7,521 nucleotides of DNA, from positions 1 to 7,521 of the forward strand of contig JAAFHH010000139.1 in the NCBI GenBank assembly GCA_013297545.1, given 5' to 3'. The DNA comes from Alphaproteobacteria bacterium (lineage in GTDB: Bacteria; Pseudomonadota; Alphaproteobacteria; Elsterales; Elsteraceae). Shown in pieces: positions 1 through 6,974 of this stretch (within the stretch, counting starts at the first letter, position 1; every line of letters begins with the position of its first letter). The notes beneath the pieces were generated by a model that searched no databases, was not told the origin of the DNA, and saw only the letters and a list, made by a program, of their open reading frames with translations. Both the position numbers and the translations under genes were made by a program.

Positions 1-710
1 GATGCCTCGACACGCGCGGCCACGCCAGAGGCGGCGGCGATGTGGCCAAGGTCTTGCACCAACCCGTCGGAGACGTCCATCGCTGCCGAGGCCAGGCCAA
101 TCAGCCCGCGGCCAAGGCCGATGCGCGGGATCGGCAGCAGGTAGCGCTCATGCAGCGCCTTTGCCATGTCTTCGGGCCAGCGCACCCGGCCGAGGGCAAC
201 TTCGAGGCCAAACGCGCCATCGCCGATCGTGCCGGAAACCCAGATGTCGTCGCCCACCTCAGCGCCACTGCGGGTCAGCGCTGCCCCCGCCACCGTGCCA
301 AGCGCCGTCACCGTGATGCTGACCGGTCCTGGGGTGGAGACAGAATCACCCCCCAACAGGTCGATGCCGAAGCGGCGCTGGTCTTCCATCAGCCCGTAGG
401 CGAAGGAGGCGACCCAAGCATCGTCAATCCGCTCTGGCAGGGCGAGGGCGAGGGTGTAGCCCAAGGGCTCCGCCCCCATCGCGGCGAGGTCGGAGAGGTT
501 GACGCGCAAGGCCTTGCGCGCCACCAGCTCCGGCGGCTCGTCGCCGACGAAATGGACCCCGGCGACCAGCGCGTCCGTCGTCACGATCAAGGACTGACCG
601 CGCGGCATCGGCACAACGGCGGCATCATCCCGCAAGCCCAGGCCCGCCGCACTGGCGAGCGGGGCGAAGAAGCGGCGAATGCGGCCAAATTCGCCGAGGT
701 GTTCGCTCAT
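1..710 (-). CDS. thiL: Thiamine-monophosphate kinase ThiL, C-terminus cut by window edge
   Basis: ThiL phosphorylates thiamine monophosphate to thiamine diphosphate with ATP, the last step of cofactor synthesis in the cytoplasm. Reading from the ATG at 710, the frame is open to the left edge and gives 236 complete codons; E. coli ThiL has about 325, so roughly the last 90 residues are missing. Visible family motifs are LRDDAAVV (residues 26-33, metal-binding aspartates), TTDALVAGVHF (44-54), a following VNLSDLAAMGA segment, LLGGDS, and AMDVSDGL near residue 213, all typical of the PurM/ThiL ATP-binding fold. The start lies 4 nt after the nusB stop with no strong Shine-Dalgarno, so it is probably translated by coupling to nusB. 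ThiL next to NusB at the end of a riboflavin cluster is common in proteobacteria. No frameshift is seen. Confidence 0.95.
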   Translation of the reverse strand, partial: MSEHLGEFGRIRRFFAPLASAAGLGLRDDAAVVPMPRGQSLIVTTDALVAGVHFVGDEPPELVARKALRVNLSDLAAMGAEPLGYTLALALPERIDDAWVASFAYGLMEDQRRFGIDLLGGDSVSTPGPVSITVTALGTVAGAALTRSGAEVGDDIWVSGTIGDGAFGLEVALGRVRWPEDMAKALHERYLLPIPRIGLGRGLIGLASAAMDVSDGLVQDLGHIAAASGVAARVEA

Positions 711-714
711 CCGA

Positions 715-1182
715 TCACGCGAATTCCGCCGGCCGCACAACGCGGGCGAGCTTGTCCAGCACGCCGTTGACCAGACCGGATTCAACCGGTGTGAAGAAGG
801 CGAGGGTCAGCGCCACGTACTCGCTGATCACCACCCGGGCTGGCGGGTCTGATTGGTGGGCGAGTTCAAACACCGCGGCGCGCAGGATTTGGCGCAAAAC
901 CGCTTCCAAGCGATTGAAATCAAAGGTTTCTGACAAGGCCCCCTGGACCATGTGATCGACCGAGGGCAGGTCGGCTTCAACGCCGGTCACCAGGGTGCCG
1001 AACAGCGATCGGTCGCAGTCGGGGGTCAGGTGATGGGTGATGAATTCCGCCACCACCTCACGCGCCGGCATCTTCGCCATTTCCCACTGATAGAGCGCTT
1101 GCACCGCACTCATGCGCGCGGCCCGGCGGCCGGCTTGGCGGGCTTGGGCCGCCGCACTCGATTTGGGCTTTCCGACGGCCAT
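715..1182 (-). CDS. nusB: Transcription antitermination factor NusB
   Basis: NusB binds boxA RNA together with NusE (ribosomal protein S10) and takes part in antitermination of rRNA operons. The 155-residue product carries the family pattern: an N-terminal helix with RMSAVQALYQWEM (around residues 23-35) and a C-terminal block with VISEYVALTLAFF followed by VNGVLDKLAR, which matches the conserved end of NusB. It is somewhat longer than E. coli NusB (139 residues) because of a basic Ala-rich N-terminal extension of about 20 residues, common in alphaproteobacterial homologues. The ATG lies one base after the ribH stop codon and there is no clear Shine-Dalgarno, so coupling to ribH is likely. 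A shorter start at Met24 is possible but would cut into the first conserved helix. Confidence 0.95.
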   Translation of the reverse strand: MAVGKPKSSAAAQARQAGRRAARMSAVQALYQWEMAKMPAREVVAEFITHHLTPDCDRSLFGTLVTGVEADLPSVDHMVQGALSETFDFNRLEAVLRQILRAAVFELAHQSDPPARVVISEYVALTLAFFTPVESGLVNGVLDKLARVVRPAEFA

Positions 1183-1183
1183 G

Positions 1184-1618
1184 CTAGGCGCCGAACTGAC
1201 GTTTGATGTCGATCATGCGCAGGCAGGCATTCGCCGCCTCCGCCCCTTTGTTCTTGCGTGCGGGATCAGCGCGCGCCCAGGCCTGGTCGCCGTTCTCGCA
1301 GGTCAGCACACCGAAGCCCAATGCCAACTCATGGCGGGTGGCGACGTCGTTCAGGCCGTGGGCGGCGACGTGGCAGACATAGTCGTAGTGCGTGGTCTCC
1401 CCGCGGATCACGACGCCGAGTGCGAGGTAGCCGTCGTAGGGTTTGGTTTGGGTGCCGGTTGCCGCCATCTCAAGGGCGGCGGGCAGTTCAAAGCAGCCCG
1501 GCACCTCCAGCCGGTCGTAGGTCGCCCCGGCCGCCGTCAATGCGGCGATCGCCCCGGCCGCCAGCGCGTCGGACAGTTCCCGGTAGAAGCGGGCCTCAAG
1601 GATCAGAATGTGCGCCAT
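1184..1618 (-). CDS. ribH: 6,7-dimethyl-8-ribityllumazine synthase
   Basis: RibH condenses 5-amino-6-ribitylaminouracil with 3,4-dihydroxy-2-butanone 4-phosphate (made by RibB) to give lumazine, the substrate of riboflavin synthase. The 144-residue protein starts MAHILILEARFY and shows VPGCFELP (39-46), LGVVIRGETTHYDYVC (67-82, with the probable catalytic His77), a GVLTCEN strand, and the C-terminal KNKGAEAA phosphate-binding segment. I chose the ATG at 1618 because an AAGGA Shine-Dalgarno lies 7 nt upstream and the sequence then begins directly with the first beta strand. A TTG at 1633 in the same frame would add five residues and overlap the ribBX stop as TTGA, but it would place that AAGGA inside the gene. 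The length is at the short end for the family (E. coli 156), with the difference at the N-terminus. Confidence 0.96.
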   Translation of the reverse strand: MAHILILEARFYRELSDALAAGAIAALTAAGATYDRLEVPGCFELPAALEMAATGTQTKPYDGYLALGVVIRGETTHYDYVCHVAAHGLNDVATRHELALGFGVLTCENGDQAWARADPARKNKGAEAANACLRMIDIKRQFGA

Positions 1619-1625
1619 CACGTGG

Positions 1626-1630
1626 TCCTT
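1626..1630 (-). promoter_or_regulatory. Ribosome binding site that sets the ribH start
   Basis: The minus strand reads AAGGA here, 7 nt before the ATG at 1618. It overlaps the last bases of the ribBX stop codon, so ribosomes finishing ribBX could re-initiate. This spacing favours the ATG at 1618 over the in-frame TTG at 1633 and GTG at 1621. Confidence 0.75.
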
Positions 1631-2751
1631 CAAACAATCGGCGCCCGGCCGACAACAGTGAGGTCATAGCCGTCGAGGCCGATGATCGTGCGTTTGGAAT
1701 TGCTGAGCAGGGTCATCTCGCGCACGCCGAGGTCGAGGAGGATTTGCGCACCAATGCCGTAGTCGCGCAATTCCGCCGATTGGAACGGCCGGCCCTCCAG
1801 CCGCGCCGTCAAGCGTTCGGAGATGCTGGCCGGCAGTGGGTCGCGCAACAGCACGACAACACCGCGCCCTTCGCGATCGATCTGTTGCATCGCACGCTCC
1901 AAATCCCGGCCGCGCCCGGTGCTCTTGTCGCCCAGCACGTCATCGAGCACGGACAGCGCGTGCATGCGCACCAGCACCGGGCTGGGACCCGAGATATCGC
2001 CCTTCACCAGGGCGACGTGCTCGACCGACGTGATGGTGTTGACATACACATTGAGCTGCCAGCCACCGGCCGAGGTGGATTCAAACAAGGTGGTGAGTTT
2101 GCGCTGCACCAGCTTTTCCGAGCGGCGCCGCCACTTGATCAGATCGGCAATCGTGCCGACGCGCAGGCCGTGGCGTTGGGAGAACGCAACGAGATCCGGC
2201 AGCCGCGCCATCGTGCCGTCATCGTTCATGATCTCGCAGATCACACCGGCCGGTGTGAAGCCGGCAAGCCGGGCGAGATCAACCGCAGCTTCCGTGTGGC
2301 CGGCCCGCTCCAGCACGCCGCCATCGCGCGCGACCAGCGGGAAGATGTGACCGGGGGTGACGATGTCGTCGCGGCCGTTCGCTGGATTGATCGCGGTTAG
2401 GATGGTGTGCGAGCGGTCGGCCGCCGAAATCCCGGTCGAGACACCTTCGCGCGCTTCAATCGACACGGTGAAGGCGGTCTGGTGACGGGTGCCATTGTTC
2501 TGCGCCATCAGCGGCAGGCCAAGGGTTTCGACCCGCGTGCGGGTCATGGCGAGGCAGATCAGGCCGCGCGCGAAGCGGGCCATGAAGTTCACCTGCTCCG
2601 GTGTCGCAAGATCGGCCGGCAGCACGATGTCGCCTTCATTCTCCCGGTCCTCATCGTCGGCCAGGATGACGGGCTTGCCGGCGCGCAGATCCTCCAACAG
2701 CTCGTCGATCGACGACAGGGCGAGGGTGTCGCGGGTCAGATCTTCCAGCAT
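1630..2751 (-). CDS. ribB: 3,4-dihydroxy-2-butanone-4-phosphate synthase with degenerate GTP cyclohydrolase II domain (RibBX type)
   Basis: The N-terminal domain (about residues 1-208) is a full RibB, which converts ribulose-5-phosphate to 3,4-dihydroxy-2-butanone 4-phosphate and formate. It has DDEDRENEGD (32-41, Mg-binding acidic loop), GTRHQTAFTVSIEA (87-100), TPGHIFPL (132-139), HTEAAVDLARLAG (152-164) and CEIMNDDGTMAR (172-183). The C-terminal part (about 213-373) is related to RibA, as shown by VALVKGDISG (246-255) and the following VLVRMH. It has no cysteine at all, so the three zinc ligands of GTP cyclohydrolase II are gone, and the arginine- and glycine-rich catalytic block is replaced. 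It is therefore unlikely to hydrolyse GTP. This matches the RibBX variant known from Proteobacteria. The ATG follows the ribE stop directly (TAGATG), with an AAGGA (2760-2764) 8 nt upstream. Automatic annotation may call it bifunctional RibBA. Confidence 0.93.
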   Translation of the reverse strand: MLEDLTRDTLALSSIDELLEDLRAGKPVILADDEDRENEGDIVLPADLATPEQVNFMARFARGLICLAMTRTRVETLGLPLMAQNNGTRHQTAFTVSIEAREGVSTGISAADRSHTILTAINPANGRDDIVTPGHIFPLVARDGGVLERAGHTEAAVDLARLAGFTPAGVICEIMNDDGTMARLPDLVAFSQRHGLRVGTIADLIKWRRRSEKLVQRKLTTLFESTSAGGWQLNVYVNTITSVEHVALVKGDISGPSPVLVRMHALSVLDDVLGDKSTGRGRDLERAMQQIDREGRGVVVLLRDPLPASISERLTARLEGRPFQSAELRDYGIGAQILLDLGVREMTLLSNSKRTIIGLDGYDLTVVGRAPIV

Positions 2752-3357
2752 CTACTGCGTCCTTCCAGCCTCGACTAAGCGAGCGACATAGCGCGCCAGC
2801 ATATCGATTTCGAGGTGGACCGCCGCACCCACCGTGGTTTCACCAAACGCGGTGTGGCGGATCGTGTGCGGGATCAGGTTGACCCAGAAGTCCACCCCCT
2901 CGACCCGGTTGACGGTTAGGCTGACACCATCAACCGCGATCGAGCCCTTTTCGGCGATGAACTTCGCGAGTGCTTGCGGCACCGTGAAGCGCCACACACT
3001 CGATCCACCAGCGGGCGCTATCGAGACCACGTGGCCGAGCCCGTCGACATGGCCGGAGACGATGTGACCATCGAGCTCGTCACCCACCTTCAGCGAGCGC
3101 TCCAGATTGACCGGCGTGCCAGGCTGCCAAGTGCCGAGCGTGGTGCGACTGAGCGTTTCGCCGGAGACGTCGACCGCGAAGCTGAAGGCGTCGTGCTCGA
3201 CCACGGTCAAGCACACGCCGGAGCACGCGATCGAGGCGCCGAGGGTCACACCCGTGAGCGGCTGGGTGCCGCGGATGGTCAGCCGGGTGTCGCCCGCAGC
3301 CCCGAGGGGGTGCCGCTCCACGACGCGGCCGACGTCAGTGATGATGCCGGTAAACAT
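2752..3357 (-). CDS. ribE: Riboflavin synthase, alpha subunit
   Basis: This enzyme dismutates two molecules of 6,7-dimethyl-8-ribityllumazine into riboflavin and 5-amino-6-ribitylaminouracil. The 201-residue product begins with the diagnostic MFTGI and is built of two lumazine-binding barrels of similar sequence: the first (about 1-97) has ACSGVCLTV (44-52) and the second (about 98-195) has the matching AVDGVSLTV. HIVSGHVDG sits at the junction between them. Length agrees with the family (E. coli about 213). The start is fixed by the MFTGI motif, yet the 11 nt between the ribD stop and this ATG hold no Shine-Dalgarno, so initiation probably relies on coupling with ribD. The symbol follows the usage ribE = riboflavin synthase and ribH = lumazine synthase; in E. 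coli the same gene is also called ribC. Confidence 0.96.
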   Translation of the reverse strand: MFTGIITDVGRVVERHPLGAAGDTRLTIRGTQPLTGVTLGASIACSGVCLTVVEHDAFSFAVDVSGETLSRTTLGTWQPGTPVNLERSLKVGDELDGHIVSGHVDGLGHVVSIAPAGGSSVWRFTVPQALAKFIAEKGSIAVDGVSLTVNRVEGVDFWVNLIPHTIRHTAFGETTVGAAVHLEIDMLARYVARLVEAGRTQ

Positions 3358-3368
3358 GGGGTGCGACG

Positions 3369-4484
3369 CTAGCCCTGGCGGCGAAAGCTTTCCAGCACGT
3401 CGTGGCCCAAGGTTTCGATAGCGACCCGCACAAAACGCGGGGCAGCATCCGGTCGATCGATATCAAGGCCGGCAACAGCTGGCGCACCATCACCGCCAAG
3501 GATGATCGGCGCGCGGTACCAATCGACCCGGTCGACCAAGTCGGCGGCGATAAAACTGGCAGCGATCTGGCCGCCGCCTTCGATCATCAGGCGCGTGATG
3601 CCGCGTTTGGCGAGCGCCTGCACCACCGCGTCGGGGTCAACACCCCCCTCTCGGCCGGGCGGTACGCACAGGATCTCCATGCCGGCTGCTTCGAATGCCG
3701 CCAAGCGCTGGCTTGGTGCGTCCTGGCGCGTGACCAGCCAGGTCGGCCAGGTGCGGGCGGTTGCGACCAGCTTGTGGGTCAAGGGCAGGCGCAAGCGCCC
3801 GTCGGCCACGATGCGCACGGGCGAGCGGTGCTGCAGGCCGGGCAGGCGGCAGGTGAGTTCCGGGTCGTCGGTGAGGGCTGTGGTCGCGCCCACCAGCACC
3901 GCATCGTGCTGGGCCCGGCCGAGGTGGGCGCGGGCCAGCGCCTCCGGCCCGGTGATCCACTTGCTGACACCGGTGTGTGCTGCGATCCGCCCATCCAGGC
4001 TGGTCGCAAGCTTGAGGGTGGTGAGTGGCCGGCCCCGGCGAATCCGGCTGAAGAAACCGGCGTTCAGCGCCTCGGCCTCGTCGCGGCAGACCCCAACCTC
4101 CACCGCGATGCCGGCCGCGCGCAGCTGCTGGATGCCGCGGCCATCGACGCGCGGATCGGGGTCTTCGGCTGCGATCACGACACGGGCGATGCCGGCCGCG
4201 ATCACTGCATCGACGCAGGGCGGGGTGTGGCCGTGGTGGCTGCACGGCTCCAACGTGACGTAGAGGGTGGCGCCGCGGGCAGCGGGTCCTGCGCGATCGA
4301 GTGCGACCCGCTCCGCATGAGGTCTTCCACCAGGCTGGGTCGCACCGCGGGCGATCAGGCGGTTGTCACCGACGACCACCGCGCCAACAGCCGGATTCGG
4401 CCAGACGGCCCCCAGCTGGTGGCCCGCGAGCGCCAGTGCGCCTGCCATCCAGCCGCGGTCAGCCTCAATCGTCGTCGCGGTCAT
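3369..4484 (-). CDS. ribD: Bifunctional diaminohydroxyphosphoribosylaminopyrimidine deaminase / 5-amino-6-(5-phosphoribosylamino)uracil reductase
   Basis: RibD carries out the second and third steps of the GTP branch of riboflavin synthesis: deamination of the pyrimidine and NADPH-dependent reduction of the ribosyl group. The N-terminal deaminase (about 1-145) has NPAVGAVVV (30-38) and the zinc site His56-Ala-Glu58 with Cys81 and Cys90 in EPCSHHGHTPPC. The C-terminal reductase (about 152-371) has LKLATSLDGRIA, SKWITGPEA, DAVLVGATTALTDDPELTCR and the IEGGG loop. The 371 residues match the usual size (E. coli 367). Its first 20 bases overlap the end of nrdR in another frame. The Shine-Dalgarno before the ATG is weak; Met13 is an alternative start, but the leader residues fit other RibD proteins better with the start used here. 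Both domains look intact. Confidence 0.96.
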   Translation of the reverse strand: MTATTIEADRGWMAGALALAGHQLGAVWPNPAVGAVVVGDNRLIARGATQPGGRPHAERVALDRAGPAARGATLYVTLEPCSHHGHTPPCVDAVIAAGIARVVIAAEDPDPRVDGRGIQQLRAAGIAVEVGVCRDEAEALNAGFFSRIRRGRPLTTLKLATSLDGRIAAHTGVSKWITGPEALARAHLGRAQHDAVLVGATTALTDDPELTCRLPGLQHRSPVRIVADGRLRLPLTHKLVATARTWPTWLVTRQDAPSQRLAAFEAAGMEILCVPPGREGGVDPDAVVQALAKRGITRLMIEGGGQIAASFIAADLVDRVDWYRAPIILGGDGAPAVAGLDIDRPDAAPRFVRVAIETLGHDVLESFRRQG

Positions 4485-4929
4485 GCGCCAGTTTGCCGAC
4501 GAAATCCTCGAAATCCTTCACTTCCCGGAAGTTCCGGTAGACCGACGCGAAGCGGACATAGGCGATCGGATCCAGGCTGTGCAGCGCATCCATCACCTGG
4601 GCGCCGATCTGGTCGGTCGAGACCTCGGCCTCGCCCATGCTTTCTAGGCGTCGGACGATGCCGTTCACGATCCGCTCGATCCGTTCGATTTCGATCGGGC
4701 GCTTGCGGCAGGCGATCTGGATCGAGCGGGCGAGCTTGTCGCGGTCGAACGGCACGCGCCGGCCGGTTTTCTTCACCACTGTCAGTTCGCGCAGCTGCAC
4801 GCGCTCGAACGTTGTGAAGCGTGACCCGCAGTTCGGGCAAAAGCGCCGCCGCCTGATCGCGGCGTTATCGTCGGTCGGCCGGCTGTCTTTGACTTGGGTG
4901 TCTTCGTGGCCGCAAAACGGACAGCGCAT
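4465..4929 (-). CDS. nrdR: Transcriptional repressor NrdR
   Basis: NrdR is a nucleotide-sensing repressor that binds NrdR boxes upstream of ribonucleotide reductase genes and so balances dNTP supply. The 154-residue product is the family's standard size. It starts with a zinc ribbon, MRCPFC (Cys3, Cys6) and FCPNC (Cys31, Cys34), followed by RFTTFE and then an ATP-cone domain from about residue 48: VVKKTGRRVPFDRDKL through DPIAYVRFASVYRNF. An AGGAG lies 6 nt before the ATG, in the 12-nt gap after the glyA stop. I saw no ribonucleotide reductase gene and no obvious pair of NrdR boxes in this window, so its targets are elsewhere. Its place between glyA and ribD is common in alphaproteobacteria. 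The last 20 bases overlap ribD. Confidence 0.97.
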   Translation of the reverse strand: MRCPFCGHEDTQVKDSRPTDDNAAIRRRRFCPNCGSRFTTFERVQLRELTVVKKTGRRVPFDRDKLARSIQIACRKRPIEIERIERIVNGIVRRLESMGEAEVSTDQIGAQVMDALHSLDPIAYVRFASVYRNFREVKDFEDFVGKLAHDRDDD

Positions 4930-4941
4930 GCCCTGCTCCTG

Positions 4942-6234
<1,293 letters not shown>

Positions 6235-6241
6235 GGGGACT

Positions 6242-6245
6242 CTCC
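6242..6245 (-). promoter_or_regulatory. Ribosome binding site that sets the glyA start
   Basis: The minus strand reads GGAG here, 7 nt before the ATG at 6234, within the 34-nt gap after rpiB. It supports the shorter glyA start over the upstream in-frame ATG at 6321. Confidence 0.7.
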
Positions 6246-6268
6246 GGGTGCGGGGCGGGGTCAGGACC

Positions 6269-6712
6269 TTAACCGGTTCTGCCCAGCATTTCGACTCGCC
6301 TGGCGTGGCGCCCGCCCTCAAACGGTGTCGCCAGGAACGTCATCAGGCACACGCGCGCGAGCTCAGGTCCCATCAGCCGACCGCCGAACGCTATGACATT
6401 GGCGTCGTTGTGCTGGCGCGACAGGCGCGCGCTGGTTTCTTCATGAATGAGGGCGCAGCGGATATGGGCGTGCCGATTGGCCGCAATCGAGATGCCAATG
6501 CCACTGCCGCACACCAGCACCCCAAACCGCGCACGGCCGTCGGCAATTGCAGCTGCAACGCGATCCGCAAATACTGGATAGTCAACCGACTGTGGCCCAT
6601 CGGTCCCGAGATCGAGGACCGGGTGCCCAGCGGAGGTGAGCGCGTCAAGCAGGCTGGATTTCAAGTCGACGCCGCCGTGGTCGGCGGCAAGCGCGATCGC
6701 TGGAGCGGTCAT
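6269..6712 (-). CDS. rpiB: Ribose-5-phosphate isomerase B
   Basis: RpiB interconverts ribose-5-phosphate and ribulose-5-phosphate in the non-oxidative pentose phosphate pathway. The 147-residue product shows the RpiB/LacAB pattern: AADHGG (9-14), DYPVFA (44-49), LVCGSGIGISIAANR with the probable catalytic Cys68 (66-80), RQHNDANVIAFGGR with His101, and a C-terminal TPFEGGRHARRV. The length matches E. coli RpiB (149). The Cys in the active site favours RpiB over LacA/LacB-type isomerases, and no lac or allose genes are near. It is the first gene of the minus-strand run, and its product ribulose-5-phosphate is the substrate of RibB further down, which gives a reason for its place here. The Shine-Dalgarno before the ATG is weak, and I found no convincing promoter for it in the divergent region. 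Confidence 0.95.
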   Translation of the reverse strand: MTAPAIALAADHGGVDLKSSLLDALTSAGHPVLDLGTDGPQSVDYPVFADRVAAAIADGRARFGVLVCGSGIGISIAANRHAHIRCALIHEETSARLSRQHNDANVIAFGGRLMGPELARVCLMTFLATPFEGGRHARRVEMLGRTG

Positions 6713-6768
6713 AGTCTGTCAGTCCGGCCGGTGTTTCAGTGCCCTGAGCCTAGCAGTGTGCGCCCGCG

Positions 6769-6863
6769 TGGTCGCTAGATTTCCAGCGACTGGCATGGAC
6801 GAAATGCCGTGAGAACAGCCGATTCGGCCGAACGTGGTGCAAGCCGGGCATTACTAGCGACCA
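6769..6863. repeat. 10-bp perfect inverted repeat enclosing a nested stem and hairpin
   Basis: TGGTCGCTAG at 6769-6778 is exactly complementary in reverse to CTAGCGACCA at 6854-6863. Inside it, AATGCC (6803-6808) pairs with GGCATT (6847-6852), one base away from the outer arm, and CCAG-CGA-CTGG (6783-6793) can form a small hairpin, so the 95 nt could fold as a three-way junction. The apical part contains GCC-GATTC-GGC (6818-6828), overlapping the palindrome TTCGGCCGAA. The element could act as RNA in the rpiB leader (minus strand), as a small RNA, or as protein binding sites on DNA. It is not followed by a T-run on either strand, so it is not an intrinsic terminator. The pairing is directly visible; the function is unknown. 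Confidence 0.45.
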
Positions 6864-6902
6864 TAAAAATTCAAGTGAGGCGGCGATTTGGTTGTTTCGT
6901 GT

Positions 6903-6931
6903 TTGAACTCGCCTAGTCATGTGGTTATCAT
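6903..6931 (+). promoter_or_regulatory. Sigma70-like promoter for the mucR-type gene
   Basis: TTGAAC (6903-6908) and TATCAT (6926-6931) are spaced by 17 nt. They match the consensus hexamers at 4 of 6 and 5 of 6 positions. Transcription would begin near 6938, giving a leader of about 37 nt to the ATG at 6975. A second TATCAT at 6956-6961, with TTGGGC 19 nt before it, could be a weaker downstream promoter starting near 6968, which would leave a very short leader. Confidence 0.55.
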
Positions 6932-6974
6932 TGGGCCAGTCACTTCCCACCACTCTATCATCGGCGCGACTGAC

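Larger units (their letters stand above)
6713..6974. other. Divergent intergenic region between rpiB and mucR
   Basis: These 262 bases separate the two divergent transcription units and must contain promoters for both. On the plus strand a sigma70-like promoter for the regulator is visible (6903-6931). On the minus strand an AT-rich tract around 6863-6874 reads TTGAATTTTTATGG, but no hexamer pair with correct spacing stands out, so the rpiB promoter stays unplaced. Other structure includes a long-spaced inverted repeat with nested stems (6769-6863), the palindrome TTCGGCCGAA (6823-6832) and two copies of TATCATYGG (6926 and 6956). No convincing gene lies here. Confidence 0.7.

Noticed and set aside
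42..770. Plus-strand open frame of 242 codons at the left edge
   Set aside because: The minus strand here encodes a convincing ThiL with its motifs in order, so this frame is a shadow.
1258..2400. Plus-strand open frame of 380 codons opposite ribH and ribBX
   Set aside because: It is an antisense shadow across two real genes, Arg-rich at the start, with no recognisable domain.
3402..4817. Plus-strand open frame of 471 codons opposite ribD and nrdR
   Set aside because: It is antisense to two clearly recognised genes, has a composition typical of GC-rich shadow frames (many Arg, Gly and Ala), and shows no family motif.
6235..6321. 29-residue N-terminal extension of GlyA from ATG 6321
   Set aside because: It overlaps the coding end of rpiB, does not resemble serine hydroxymethyltransferase, and the ATG at 6234 has a well-spaced GGAG.
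6769..6863. tRNA or intrinsic terminator in the inverted-repeat region
   Set aside because: No T-loop or anticodon arm pattern is present, and no T-run follows the outer stem on either strand.
6750..6953. Minus-strand 67-codon frame upstream of rpiB (GTG start)
   Set aside because: It has no clear Shine-Dalgarno, no recognisable motif, and covers the regulator's promoter and the inverted repeat; a leader peptide is not supported.
6888..6974. N-terminal extension of the MucR-type protein from TTG 6888
   Set aside because: It begins before the likely promoter hexamers, so it would not be transcribed from them, and family N-termini fit the ATG at 6975.
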